A program made the translations under genes and the position numbers. A DNA stretch of 64,000 bases from Aphrocallistes beatrix (Eukaryota; Porifera; Hexactinellida; Sceptrulophora; Aphrocallistidae), in NCBI GenBank assembly GCA_963281255.1, contig OY725497.1, positions 4,518,968 through 4,582,967 of the forward strand, written 5' to 3'. The notes beneath the pieces are model-generated. The model worked only from the letters and a program-made list of their open reading frames with translations. It did no database searches and had not been told where the DNA came from. Each line of letters starts with the position of its first letter. Within the stretch, counting starts at the first letter, position 1. Shown here one piece after another: positions 1 through 9,400 of this stretch.

Positions 1-963
1 ATTCAGTAAATTTAAGTAAAAGCTAAGCGAACTGTGTCTGTGTATTTCGTAGATGTAAAGGTTCCTTACCGATTACAAACTTGAGTGTCCATCCTCGATC
101 TGAATCGGAGATATCCTCCAATCCTTTCCCTTCCTTCGCTTCCACACCCCACGAACCAACCAAGTACTCGTCCCAGCTCATTAGGTCCTTGCTCTCACGG
201 ACATACTTGTGCCAGCGGAAGTCTGCGTTATCATGAACCTTCCTAGAGCGGAATTCAACTTAAACATGGATGAAGAGAGAAATAAACTTCCTAAGTATAT
301 TGTATTGGTTCATTCGAGACAATTATGTTCAATAGGCATTGTTGGTAGAAAGAATAACGTAGCATTACAAAGGAATGACACAGTAGTTAAACCTTTTAAG
401 CGCCACATCCCAGCGAAGGCTATTATTAGTTAGTTGGTCCGGGATTGAATTTTATATTTTAATAATAGACCAATGCAGTGTGAACTTATGCATTGCAGTA
501 TAGTGGCATTATCCTATTATGACGCATCTCTATGATTTCCTGTTATTTTCATTTCTATTTATAGTACATCTGTTGAGTTTGCTCACCTGTGCGTCAGCTG
601 TTCAATCCAAGCGATGAGTTCATCCCGTGACACGAGTCCGTCTTTATCCTGATCAATCTTGTCCACCACTTTCCCTAGCAACTTCTTCGCCACATGGGAA
701 GGAAGTTGATCAAACATTTCTGCTTCTTCTTCCCCTAGTTAGGTTACAGATTTATGAAACTAAAACTAAGAGAGAAATGTGTATAGATTATCTCCCGCCT
801 TACCTATAAACTGCTCATGGTGCGAGTGTACGTCTTCATTCCCTTTCAGTCTGTCTTCAAGGAAGTGAGAATCGTCCTCTCTACGTTTGGAAGGATTAGC
901 AATTCCTCTCTCGAATAGACAGAGCAGAAAGCAAGTAGTAACAATAATATTTCCTAATTGCAT
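1..963 (-). CDS. CREC-family EF-hand protein (calumenin/reticulocalbin-like), 5' part; runs off the left edge
   Basis: Three exons were assembled by splice sites and reading frame: 804-963, 587-734 and 70-242. All have GT-AG introns and the junction phases agree. The product starts with a signal peptide ([20 protein letters not shown]). A charged region ending HEQFIGEE follows, as in calumenin and reticulocalbin, then a canonical EF-hand loop ([13 protein letters not shown]), then a second EF-hand-like segment ([10 protein letters not shown]). CREC proteins are luminal ER/secretory-pathway calcium binders. The second loop has lost the acidic residues at positions 1, 3 and 5 of the usual DxNxDG pattern, so it probably does not bind calcium although the flanking helix pattern (W..Y, SWDEY) is kept. 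Remaining EF-hands and any HDEL-type ER signal would lie left of base 1. Family assignment is good; which paralogue is unknown. Confidence 0.8.
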
Positions 964-1427
964 TATGATAGAGGAATAAGTAAGTTAGAAAAGCTGACTG
1001 CAGTATAAGAACATCTCAATTTATCTCTGTACTCTCTCTGTTAACTCCTTATCGTTGTGTTGAGTAGGATATCGTTGAGAGTAATGTATCCTCTGTTTAA
1101 TCCACCACACAATACGAGTACTATTCAACGTAATTAGCAGAACGTACGGTGAAAGTGCGCCAAGCTCCACCACGTTCTCTTCAATGATTGGTTATTTGAA
1201 AAGTAAAGGAATTAATAATTTTGTTGAAATATTAATAAAAGTTGAGTTAAGGAAGGATGCGTGATGTGATGGAGAGTTAGATTCAAAACATGTGAAGTAT
1301 GTCCGAATTTAGATTCTTACAATTATAGTATTTGGAAATGATTTCGTTAATTGCTCAAATAGAACCTAAATCAAATCTATAATCAAGTTTAATTTCAAAG
1401 TTGTTCTGATTCGGGGTGCTAGGGGAA
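964..1427. other. Intergenic: upstream region of the CREC gene, downstream of NDC1
   Basis: AT-rich 464 bp between the start codon of the CREC-family gene and the stop codon of NDC1, both on the minus strand. It must hold the CREC promoter and the NDC1 3' UTR. I see no clear TATA box or repeat. Confidence 0.5.
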
Positions 1428-3116
1428 TTACTCACTGAAATGGTCTCGAGCTAGCGCGACCAGCTTAGCTTGCTGCTCGCTACTCAATCCCAGAGAGCCC
1501 AGGTGGCATCTGTAAGAGAGCGCCAGTCTGTGGAGACAGGAAGCGAGCGAGGCCGTCATTCCTGCTCGGAGCGTGTTCAGCTCTCTGATACGGTAGTCCA
1601 CTGCGTCTCTCGACGAGTAGAGCGTTGTGGGGGGCTTGTGAGCTTCCAACTGCTGAGAGAGAGTGAGCAGCTGTGTGAAGGTGTTAGACAGGTTCTTCTG
1701 CACCAGTCCGTACTTGTCTTCGTAGTAAGCGGCGCTGGAGAGTTCGCAGAGAGAGACCAGTGCCCAGCGATACAACCCCACTTCTGCATACGCACGGAAG
1801 TACAGCTCTAACCTCAGCGGATCATGGAAATATCTCGAGACGGCTGACTGCTGGAAGAACGTCTTTACCGCAGTTAACATTCTGACAAACTCCTCCCAGA
1901 TCCGATCCTGTACCCCTGTATGACTCCCGCGGGTGTCAGGATGGGTGGACACGGATTTGGAGCTGGTGGGCGAGGCGATGGCGCCCATTTGCTGGGCTGA
2001 GGGCGAACGGAAAGGACTGGCCACAGCCTCGATCTGAGGAAACTCCTGGCACTCCCCATCCAGCTTGGCGATGAACTCATTGAGGAGCCGCGTGCAGGCC
2101 TGGTAGACCTGCGACCAGTTGTCTCCCTGTCCGGTGTGCGCGTCCAGAGAGAAGAGGACCGCTCGCCTCTGCTTGGAATGCAAGGCCAGGGAACAGAGGT
2201 CCTGGAAGGCCAGGCGGGCGAGTAGCGAGGAAGAGGAGCGGACGGCCTCAGGAAGAGAGAGGTAGGAAGTGAACGGGTTCGCTGAGCAAGGAAATCTGTA
2301 CGCGTGCGTGTGCGAGATGTTGAACAGTTTCCAAGCCAGGGTGTTATGGATGAGAGACAGAGTGAGTATTAGAAATATCTTGAGCGTGAAGAACGGATTC
2401 AGTAGCACTAGGACCATGGATAGTGTGCTGTGAGACAACAGCCACGAAGGGGAAAGAGCGGTTAGAAAGAGAAGAGCGAAGGAGGATGCAATCCAGAATC
2501 GGATCAGTGAGCTTATGAGCTCGCGCTTTGAAAGCGAAGCGAGTTCTATTTGTATACGGAAGAGCTTAGGCTGCTGAATGGCCGGGAAGGAGAGTACCTG
2601 GGACTGAGACGAAATGAAGGAGAAAGCGGCGGAAAGGCCGAATGCCAGTCCGTAGAACAAACACACGAGGTTCTGTTGTCCCGTGTTAGGAGACAGTAAG
2701 AGAGAATAGTCGTGTCGCCCCCACGTGACGACAAGCGCCCAAGAGAGAATGGAATAGATGCAGATAAAAGCGACCGAGTCCCTCCTCAAGAATGCTAGAA
2801 TCTTGCTGTAGCGGGAAGAGAAGGTGCAGAACTTGGTGGAGTGGCAGCACGAGAATAGAGTGAGTGAGATTGCTGAGAAGAAGTCCAGCTGGGACAAGAG
2901 GGACAGGAAATGTGTCGAGAATATGACGGGCTCAGAGGAGAAGAGAATGGACGGATGGATCACGCAACAAGCTGCGGAGTATAAAAGAGCCAGGAAGCAG
3001 TTGATCAGACACAGCCACAGCCCAGCACTCAGGCTACGCGCAACGAACTCACTTCGAAACTGTTTCGGGGGCAACGGGATATCCTCAAACATCACAGCTA
3101 TCTTCAAATTCGACAT
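1428..3116 (-). CDS. NDC1: Nucleoporin NDC1, intronless
   Basis: A 562-residue protein matching the NDC1/TMEM48 transmembrane nucleoporin along its length. The N-terminal half has about six hydrophobic segments (residues ~30-255). The motif LSFPAIQQPKLFR corresponds to the vertebrate LPFPIIQQYKFLR. The segment LARLAFQDLCSLALHSKQRR matches the conserved ALQDL.LLSQYS region. The C-terminal cytosolic part (EDKYGLVQKNLSNTFTQLL) matches [20 protein letters not shown]. NDC1 anchors the nuclear pore complex in the pore membrane and takes part in pore and spindle-pole insertion. It is slightly shorter than human NDC1 because the low-complexity linker before the C-terminal helices is reduced. It ends at the same place as its homologues, so the stop is believed even though a GTGAGT sequence overlaps it. 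The whole gene is one exon, unlike vertebrate NDC1. Confidence 0.93.
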   Translation of the reverse strand: MSNLKIAVMFEDIPLPPKQFRSEFVARSLSAGLWLCLINCFLALLYSAACCVIHPSILFSSEPVIFSTHFLSLLSQLDFFSAISLTLFSCCHSTKFCTFSSRYSKILAFLRRDSVAFICIYSILSWALVVTWGRHDYSLLLSPNTGQQNLVCLFYGLAFGLSAAFSFISSQSQVLSFPAIQQPKLFRIQIELASLSKRELISSLIRFWIASSFALLFLTALSPSWLLSHSTLSMVLVLLNPFFTLKIFLILTLSLIHNTLAWKLFNISHTHAYRFPCSANPFTSYLSLPEAVRSSSSLLARLAFQDLCSLALHSKQRRAVLFSLDAHTGQGDNWSQVYQACTRLLNEFIAKLDGECQEFPQIEAVASPFRSPSAQQMGAIASPTSSKSVSTHPDTRGSHTGVQDRIWEEFVRMLTAVKTFFQQSAVSRYFHDPLRLELYFRAYAEVGLYRWALVSLCELSSAAYYEDKYGLVQKNLSNTFTQLLTLSQQLEAHKPPTTLYSSRDAVDYRIRELNTLRAGMTASLASCLHRLALSYRCHLGSLGLSSEQQAKLVALARDHFSE

Positions 3117-3252
3117 TTGATAAAATCAAAGGAAATGTAGCGATAGTCCTTCTTTATTAAGAATTAATAAAATCAAACGTCTATAATTAATAGCAAGCAA
3201 GAATAGTATCAAACAACAGTTCATTCAATCTAAAAATAGACACTAATTATTG

Positions 3253-3876
3253 TTAACTGCAGCAACCAATCTTCCATGCATTCTCTGACCTCTGGCCCAG
3301 ATCCACACTCGTCGAGTTATGTTTCTTGTGCATTTGATTGGCTGAGTTCTTAACCATCAGGCGTATCGCAGTCTGGAACGCCTCACTAACATTTGTGTTA
3401 TCTTTCGCACTTGTCTCGAAGTAGCATATTGAGTCGTTGTTCCTGCACCATTCGCGGATTTCATCAACGCTCACCTGTTTCAAGTATTCACGGCGGTCGG
3501 ACTTGTTCGCCAGGAGTATAAAAGGGTAGTTCTCTAAGCCGCCGACGTCCGAGTAGTGCAGAAACTCCTTCTTCCACATGTCCAGGTTCGCGAAGCTAGC
3601 TCGGTCATCCATTGCGAATGTCAGTATGCAGCAGTCGGAACCCCGGTAGAACGGGGTGCGCAGACTGCGGAACCGTTCCTGCCCCCCTGTGTCCCATATC
3701 TGGACTGTGAAACGCTTCCCCTCCATTATAATCTCTTTATTCAGGAACTCGACCCCAATAGTTGTGAACGAATTCTGTTCAAATCTGTTGTTGATGTATC
3801 TGTTCATGAGACTCGACTTCCCTACTCCGGCGTCTCCAATCAGAATCACTTTGAGTTGGCAGGCCTTCGCAGCCAT
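3253..3876 (-). CDS. RAB9: Rab9 small GTPase, intronless
   Basis: A 207-residue Rab GTPase closest to Rab9A/B. It has the P-loop GDAGVGKSS, the Rab9 signature SSLMNRYINNRF, switch I/effector TTIGVEFLNKEI, RFRSLRTPFYRGSDCC (nearly identical to human Rab9), NKSD, ETSAK, and a C-terminal CCS for double prenylation. Rab9 directs late-endosome-to-Golgi retrieval of mannose-6-phosphate receptors. The G3 motif reads WDTGGQERF where almost all Rabs have WDTAGQE; the catalytic Gln is kept. Only 136 bp separates its stop codon from the start codon of NDC1 on the same strand, so the NDC1 promoter must be very short or overlap the RAB9 3' UTR. Confidence 0.95.
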   Translation of the reverse strand: MAAKACQLKVILIGDAGVGKSSLMNRYINNRFEQNSFTTIGVEFLNKEIIMEGKRFTVQIWDTGGQERFRSLRTPFYRGSDCCILTFAMDDRASFANLDMWKKEFLHYSDVGGLENYPFILLANKSDRREYLKQVSVDEIREWCRNNDSICYFETSAKDNTNVSEAFQTAIRLMVKNSANQMHKKHNSTSVDLGQRSENAWKIGCCS

Positions 3877-4299
3877 CTAGAGCTCAGTAATAAATTCAGG
3901 ATTATGTCAGAGAAAATGTTCACTTTGACTATATATATATCGGAGTGAGGATGGTGCTTAAGGGTCAGTTGATGTGCAGGAGGAAGTTTAAGAATTCCAA
4001 CACTCCCTAAATGGGATTGGGTTAAGAGATAGTAAGACATCATTAATGGAAATATATTGCAACAGGATACAACTCATTCTGCAGTTCGGGTATTAGGTAT
4101 TTATATTCTAATTTCAGCTACACGACTCCGTAATAGTAATATAATTGTATAGAATATGTTTCGTTGCAAGCAAGAAAATACGAATTAGAAATAATCGCAT
4201 TGAAGGGAGTTGAAAGAAATCTTATGAGTAAGAATATTGTTTGGCGGTTATAATACAGCTAGTTAGTGATTAGTCAGGGGGATAGGAATGTGTTGTGGT
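3877..4299. other. Intergenic, upstream of RAB9
   Basis: 423 bp, AT-rich, with a short TA run near 3931-3942. It contains the presumed RAB9 promoter and the 3' UTR of the next minus-strand gene. No repeat was recognised. Confidence 0.5.
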
Positions 4300-4856
4300 T
4301 TATTTTTTCTTCGGGGCTTCCTTTTCGGAAGGCCAGTCAGGGAAAATTGCAAAGTGCGCGGGTTGTCGTCCGGCTGCGACAGAAAAGATTGTCCCGGTCG
4401 CAGACTGGGCCTGCTTCACTCTCTGGTGTTTGTACTTCCGTGATTTCTTCGATTTTAGAGATTTGGAGTTTTCCTCTTCTCGCCCCCCGTCCTTCTTGCC
4501 AGGGTCCGCTTTCTCTTCTTCAGCTTTGTTTGAGAGATCCTTTGACTTCCGATTTTCTGCTTTCCCTAAAAAGGAAGAATTATGTAACTAAGAACCGTTC
4601 TTTTCCCAGAGAATTCTGTACTCAACTGCATACCAGAGAGTTTCCTGGGAGATTTGGGCTGGGTTTTCTCAGACTCATTCGATTTCTCTCCGACACCTTT
4701 TCTGGACTCGCTCTCCTTCGACTGGAGGTACCTGTAGATCTCTCCCCTCTCCTCAGCTGTCCGGGAATCAAGGAACCTCTTCATCTCACCTCTGAACTCA
4801 TGGGAGGAATCTACTCGTAGGAACATCGATATAAGGTCAGTTAACTCTACAAGCAT
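4300..4856 (-). CDS. Unrecognised 162-aa charged protein with short N-terminal helical domain
   Basis: Two exons, 4634-4856 and 4300-4565, with a 68-bp GT-AG intron whose phase 1 junction (G|GG) keeps the frame. The product begins MLVELTDLISMFLRVDSSHE and continues EFRGEMKRFLDSRTAEERGEIYRYL, about 50 residues that look like a compact helical unit. A long Lys/Glu/Ser-rich linker follows (residues ~50-125), then a less charged segment TGTIFSVAAGRQPAHFAIFP and a lysine tail. I do not recognise the family. It diverges from guanine deaminase across only 157 bp, so the two probably share a bidirectional promoter. The open frame across the intron and the GC-rich coding composition support a real gene. 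Nuclear or nucleolar location is possible from the basic tail but not shown. Confidence 0.65.
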
Positions 4857-5013
4857 TACCTATGGTAACCCTTCATTTTATTAATAATTTGTAAGACAAA
4901 AATTCTCCACTGTCTCCTTGGAGAAATATTTGCTTTAAATTCGTTTGTTCAAGCAGTTAGTTCTAGAAGGACTTCAAGTAAACTACAGTTGATAAGAAAT
5001 CTTGCGAAATCTT
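4857..5013. promoter_or_regulatory. Probable bidirectional promoter
   Basis: The 157 bp between two divergent start codons must drive both the 162-aa gene (minus) and guanine deaminase (plus). It begins with ATGGTAACC (4862-4870), which resembles an RFX X-box half-site with a poor second half. This is inference from spacing; no TATA box is evident. Confidence 0.4.
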
Positions 5014-6348
5014 ATGGCCTCTTCAAAATCAGTCCTCAGCAAGATATTCAAAGGGACTACCATCCACGCTCCCAAAATAAACGAGTTCGTCATTTCTCAG
5101 TCAATTTTAGGAGTTAACACCAATGGCAAGATTGCCTTCTTCCGTCCTTACAACGAACTCAACACTCTGAAACAACAGTTCTGTTTTGATGACGCTTCAC
5201 TCACGCAACTAACTCCCACTCAGTTCTTGATTCCGGGCTTCGTAGACACACACATCCACGCACCGCAATACCCGAACACTGGTCTGGGTCTAGACAAACC
5301 GCTCATGGACTGGTTGAACGCGTACACATTCCCAATGGAGAGACAATTCAGCGACAAAGCCTACGCAAGCCGAGTCTACTCAGATGTCATCGCACATACC
5401 TTACGTAACGGTACAACCACTGCATCCTACTTCACGACCATTCACACGGAGTCGGCCAAGGTGATGTGCGACCTGATGAAGGAGAAGGGACAGAGAGGGT
5501 TCGTGGGGAGGGTCTGCATGGATGTCAATTCTCCAGAAGATTACTGTGAAAGTCTGGAGAGCGCAATTCAAGGAAGCAAAGACCTGATCGAACACATTCG
5601 CCAACTAAACACTCCTCTGATTGGTCCTGTTCTAACTCCACGGTTCGCACCCACCTGTTCTAGAGAGTGCATGAAGGCATTGGGAACCATCGCCTCCCAG
5701 GGACACCTCAACATCCAGACACACCTGGCGGAGAACAAGAGGGAAGTGGAGATGGTGCGAGAACTGTTCCCAGAGGCGGACAGCTACACAGAAGTGTACG
5801 AGAGCTGCGGCCTGCTGACGGAGAGAACGACCCTGGCGCATTGCATCCATCTGAGTCCGGACGAGATCGCCACGTGCCGGGAGCACAACGCGGGGATCGC
5901 GCACTGCCCGGTCTCCAACTTCGCGCTCAAGAGCGGCGTGCTGGACTGCCGGGGGCTGTTGGACCAGGGACTGAAGCTGGGGCTCGGGACGGACGTTTCA
6001 GGGGGGTACAGCGTAAGCATGCTCGAGGTGATGCGGCAAGCAGTTATAGCCAGCATCTGTGTGAGTATAAATAGGAACTCAGAATCCTATAAACCACTCA
6101 CATACCAGGAAGCATTCTACCTGGCAACTTTAGGAGGGGCTAAGGTTCTGGGCGTAGGAGATAGAGTCGGGAGTTTCGAGGAGGGAAAGGAATTCGACGC
6201 TCTACTCGTCGACCTTGAAAGTCTGAATTCTCAGGTGTATGTGTACCCCGGCCTGTCGGACAGAGAGTTGTTTCAAAAGTTCTTCTACAACGGAGACGAC
6301 CGTAACCTAGCGGAAGTGTACGTGCGAGGAAGGAAGGTTAACTGCTAG
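5014..6348 (+). CDS. GDA: Guanine deaminase, intronless
   Basis: A 444-residue amidohydrolase that converts guanine to xanthine in purine catabolism. Metal-binding and family motifs are in order: PGFVDTHIHAPQ (HxH zinc ligands), the substrate-side PLMDWLNAYTFPMERQF, NGTTTASYFTTIH, a third zinc histidine in NIQTHLAEN, a fourth in TTLAHCIHL, the family stretch AGIAHCPVSNFALKSG, and the zinc Asp in LGLGTDVSGG. Human GDA has 454 residues. The open frame extends upstream only to a TTG at 5002; the first ATG in a sensible position is 5014 (MASSKSVLSK), which I chose. It is a single exon, whereas vertebrate GDA is multi-exon. It diverges from the 162-aa gene over 157 bp. Confidence 0.96.
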   Translation: MASSKSVLSKIFKGTTIHAPKINEFVISQSILGVNTNGKIAFFRPYNELNTLKQQFCFDDASLTQLTPTQFLIPGFVDTHIHAPQYPNTGLGLDKPLMDWLNAYTFPMERQFSDKAYASRVYSDVIAHTLRNGTTTASYFTTIHTESAKVMCDLMKEKGQRGFVGRVCMDVNSPEDYCESLESAIQGSKDLIEHIRQLNTPLIGPVLTPRFAPTCSRECMKALGTIASQGHLNIQTHLAENKREVEMVRELFPEADSYTEVYESCGLLTERTTLAHCIHLSPDEIATCREHNAGIAHCPVSNFALKSGVLDCRGLLDQGLKLGLGTDVSGGYSVSMLEVMRQAVIASICVSINRNSESYKPLTYQEAFYLATLGGAKVLGVGDRVGSFEEGKEFDALLVDLESLNSQVYVYPGLSDRELFQKFFYNGDDRNLAEVYVRGRKVNC

Positions 6349-6465
6349 CTACAACGCTGATGCATCATGCGTTAAGATCCTATTTATTCCCTGGATTTAT
6401 TGTTGGAACGATTTCGTATATCCGATTGTGTATGTACATATTTATTCGCGATGATTACGTGAGTT

Positions 6466-9400
6466 TCACTGACCTTGCTTACTGAGGTGCTTGGCAGATT
6501 GGGACCTAGGTCTAGAGGGAGGCTTCTTCGCATCGTCCAGAATGTTCGTACTCCAAATCTTCTCTCTTGTCCCGGACTAGAAAGGAAGGTTAGAAAATAA
6601 CATTCTGGAGACAGTTAGAATCACATTCGCGTAGTGTCCTGTCTAATAGCTAGAACCATATACTATGTATAAACAAAAATTTGACGTTCAGGAGTTCAGC
6701 TTAAAATGTGCTTAATTAAAACAGGTCAGAACATTGGAGTTAAATCTGTGAAAACCACATAACTCACATTCCACACATAGTCAAGGTAAGGCAACATGAG
6801 CAATGGACTCCAAAAATACGACTTCTATTGAACAATGATACATTTCCCGTGGGGCGGATTACGAGATATCAATAATACACAATGGACCCAAGTTCCAGGA
6901 TCCGAGATTGAACTACAGTCCTTAACCCGAGCACGTCCAGGAATGTTGAATTGAAAGTGAAAGTTAATTGAAAGTAAACTGAAAATGAAACTGAAAGCTG
7001 GGTCATTTCTATTTATACCTTTGACCCCAAGTAATCCTCGGGTTAATAAAGGAGTCTATGACCAGAGCTAATACTATCCCACAGTGGTTCCATTGAATTC
7101 TTATAGAACCACTCTGAACATTTATAATCACATCAAGAGATGCTAACTCACCGCGGACCTAGAGCGCAGGATGGAGCGGGAGTATGAGCGGGAAATGCTC
7201 CTCAGGAGGTCCTTCTTGTCCACGGTCGGGGGGGCCGCGGGGTCGTGTGCTAGGTTGCAGAGTGCGTTTCCGAGATACACATTTGTGTCGTGATGGGCGC
7301 TCCATCCCTTGGTCCTGACCCCCGCGCCCACGTCTCCTCTGTTCCCCCCCGTGTAGTCCTGGTAGAAGGACTCCCCCACGTACCTCATGTACCGGCTGCG
7401 GTCCGGATGGTCATACCTATGGACAGCGACATAAATACCTATATAGTAACCCCTCCGTACGCGCTACCTGCGAAATCTAGCAGTCTGATTCCAATCAATT
7501 TCGCAGGCAGGATCCCTTCTATGTACAGTCAGGGTCGCTTATTGTGAACCACCAGGGGACCAAAAAATCTTTTCATAATAGAGATACTTTATATTAAGCG
7601 AACTTTATTAATACAAATCCTATCTAAAAAATGAAATTGGGACCAAAAGGTTAGTTCATAATAAACGAATGTTTATATTAAGCGAACTTGATTCAATACA
7701 AATCCTATCTAAAAAATGAAATTGGGACCAAGAGGTTAGTTCATAATAAACGAATGTTCATATTAAGCGGGTTCATTATAAGCGACCCTGACTGTATATT
7801 ACAGTAGAACCTCTTTAATACGAACACAGGGGAACGTTGAAATTGTTCGCATTATTCGGAATTCGGATTAACCAGAGTGATTGGCATGTATTGTCCTCCG
7901 TAGGGAAAATATCTGTTCGTATTCTCGTATTAACGAGGAAAATAGTCTTATCAAGGAGAATCCAAGGTATAGTATTACGTACAACACTAATAGCCTTAGC
8001 TCATTACTCAATGAAATCCTTGCATTCTAACTAATGAGCTAATCGACTATGGCGCAATTCGCAAAGTTTTTCGGAGGGAAAAAGCAGAAACATGGCGCTG
8101 TGCCAGATAGTCCGATCCCGTCGAGAGGACCGATCGGGAGACCGGAGAACAAACCCAAGGTGAAGGAAGTCATCATCACCTATAACACGGAGGAGAATCT
8201 GTTCCGATTGCTGAAGCCTAAACTCGAATCAGAACTCAGCAAACAGTGTTTCGTCGACGAAAGATATAAAGACGGAAATGTTTCTCTTCTCCCCTGCAAA
8301 GTCAAGTTTGAAAAGTTCGCACCACAGACTTACGAGAAGTTAGACAGTAGTTTCTTCAACCATACAAAGTTCCTGTTCGGGACCCCACTCATCCATCTGT
8401 TCTTCACTTCCTGTAATGAGATCTCGTGGTACAACCGTAACACGAAAAATGACATCCAAACTTGGCTCATGGCACTAGAACAATTGGGTTACGACAACTG
8501 GATGCTGGTGCACGTAACTCAGCATGCGTCCACTCTACGCAAGAACGCTCTCAGCAACATTAACAATGTTACGCTGGGAATCAAAGAGGACTTTGCTTCC
8601 GTTCCGTCGTGTGAGAAGAAGTTCTATCAACTGACTCTCCCCGAAAAGGGGGACCAGACAACAGAGAAACACTACAAGGAGTTCATCTTCTACTTGTTCG
8701 CGCACATTAACAAATGGTTCATCTCGCACACAGACCATTACGAGACTCTCCTCTCAATGACACGAGAGGACCAGGACAAACCCCTGTGGGACTTCTTCCA
8801 CTACTTCCTAATGCAAGAGCAGCTCTGTTTCGCGTACGAACACCTGGGGATGCATCAGGCCGCACTGCTGGCTTACGAAGAGCTAGACGTGATGCTGCAC
8901 TTCCTCGTGCTCAAGATGTCCCACAACAAAGTGAAGAAGTCGCGATGGTTCGAAACCCTCCAGCAGTGCTGCCAGGAAGTGCTCCTGGACTACCCGCACA
9001 TCGCGCTCTCTCTCGACCAGTCCCACGACCCCTCCATGCTAGCGCGCACCTGCAGCCTCTTCAAGCTGCGCTCCGTCATCTTCGAGAGGCAAGCGACGCT
9101 GCTATTTATACTCGGGCAGGCGTGGGACGTGGGGCAGCGAGCGCTGAAGCTGCTCAAGGACCTGAGCGAGGAGAGCGCCGCCATGCGCCTCCCAATCTCG
9201 GCGGGCGTGATAGACGCGTGGAGCTACCTGATGTGCAAGAACGTGCTGGACGTCATTCTGGACCAACTGAGCAACAACCCGGTCAGCAACCTCAAGCAGT
9301 TCGCCATCGAGCTCAAGCCGGACAGCGAAGAGGAGGACAGAAAGGGCCCCTCTCAGTGGGTGGTCCGCGCACAGCTGTGGCACCTTCAGCTGAACAAGCT

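Noticed and set aside
1426-1440. GTGAGTAA overlapping the NDC1 stop codon, a possible splice donor
   Set aside because: The protein already ends where NDC1 homologues end, and the donor would need an unseen exon.
5002-5013. TTG upstream start of guanine deaminase
   Set aside because: Not an ATG; ATG at 5014 fits family length.
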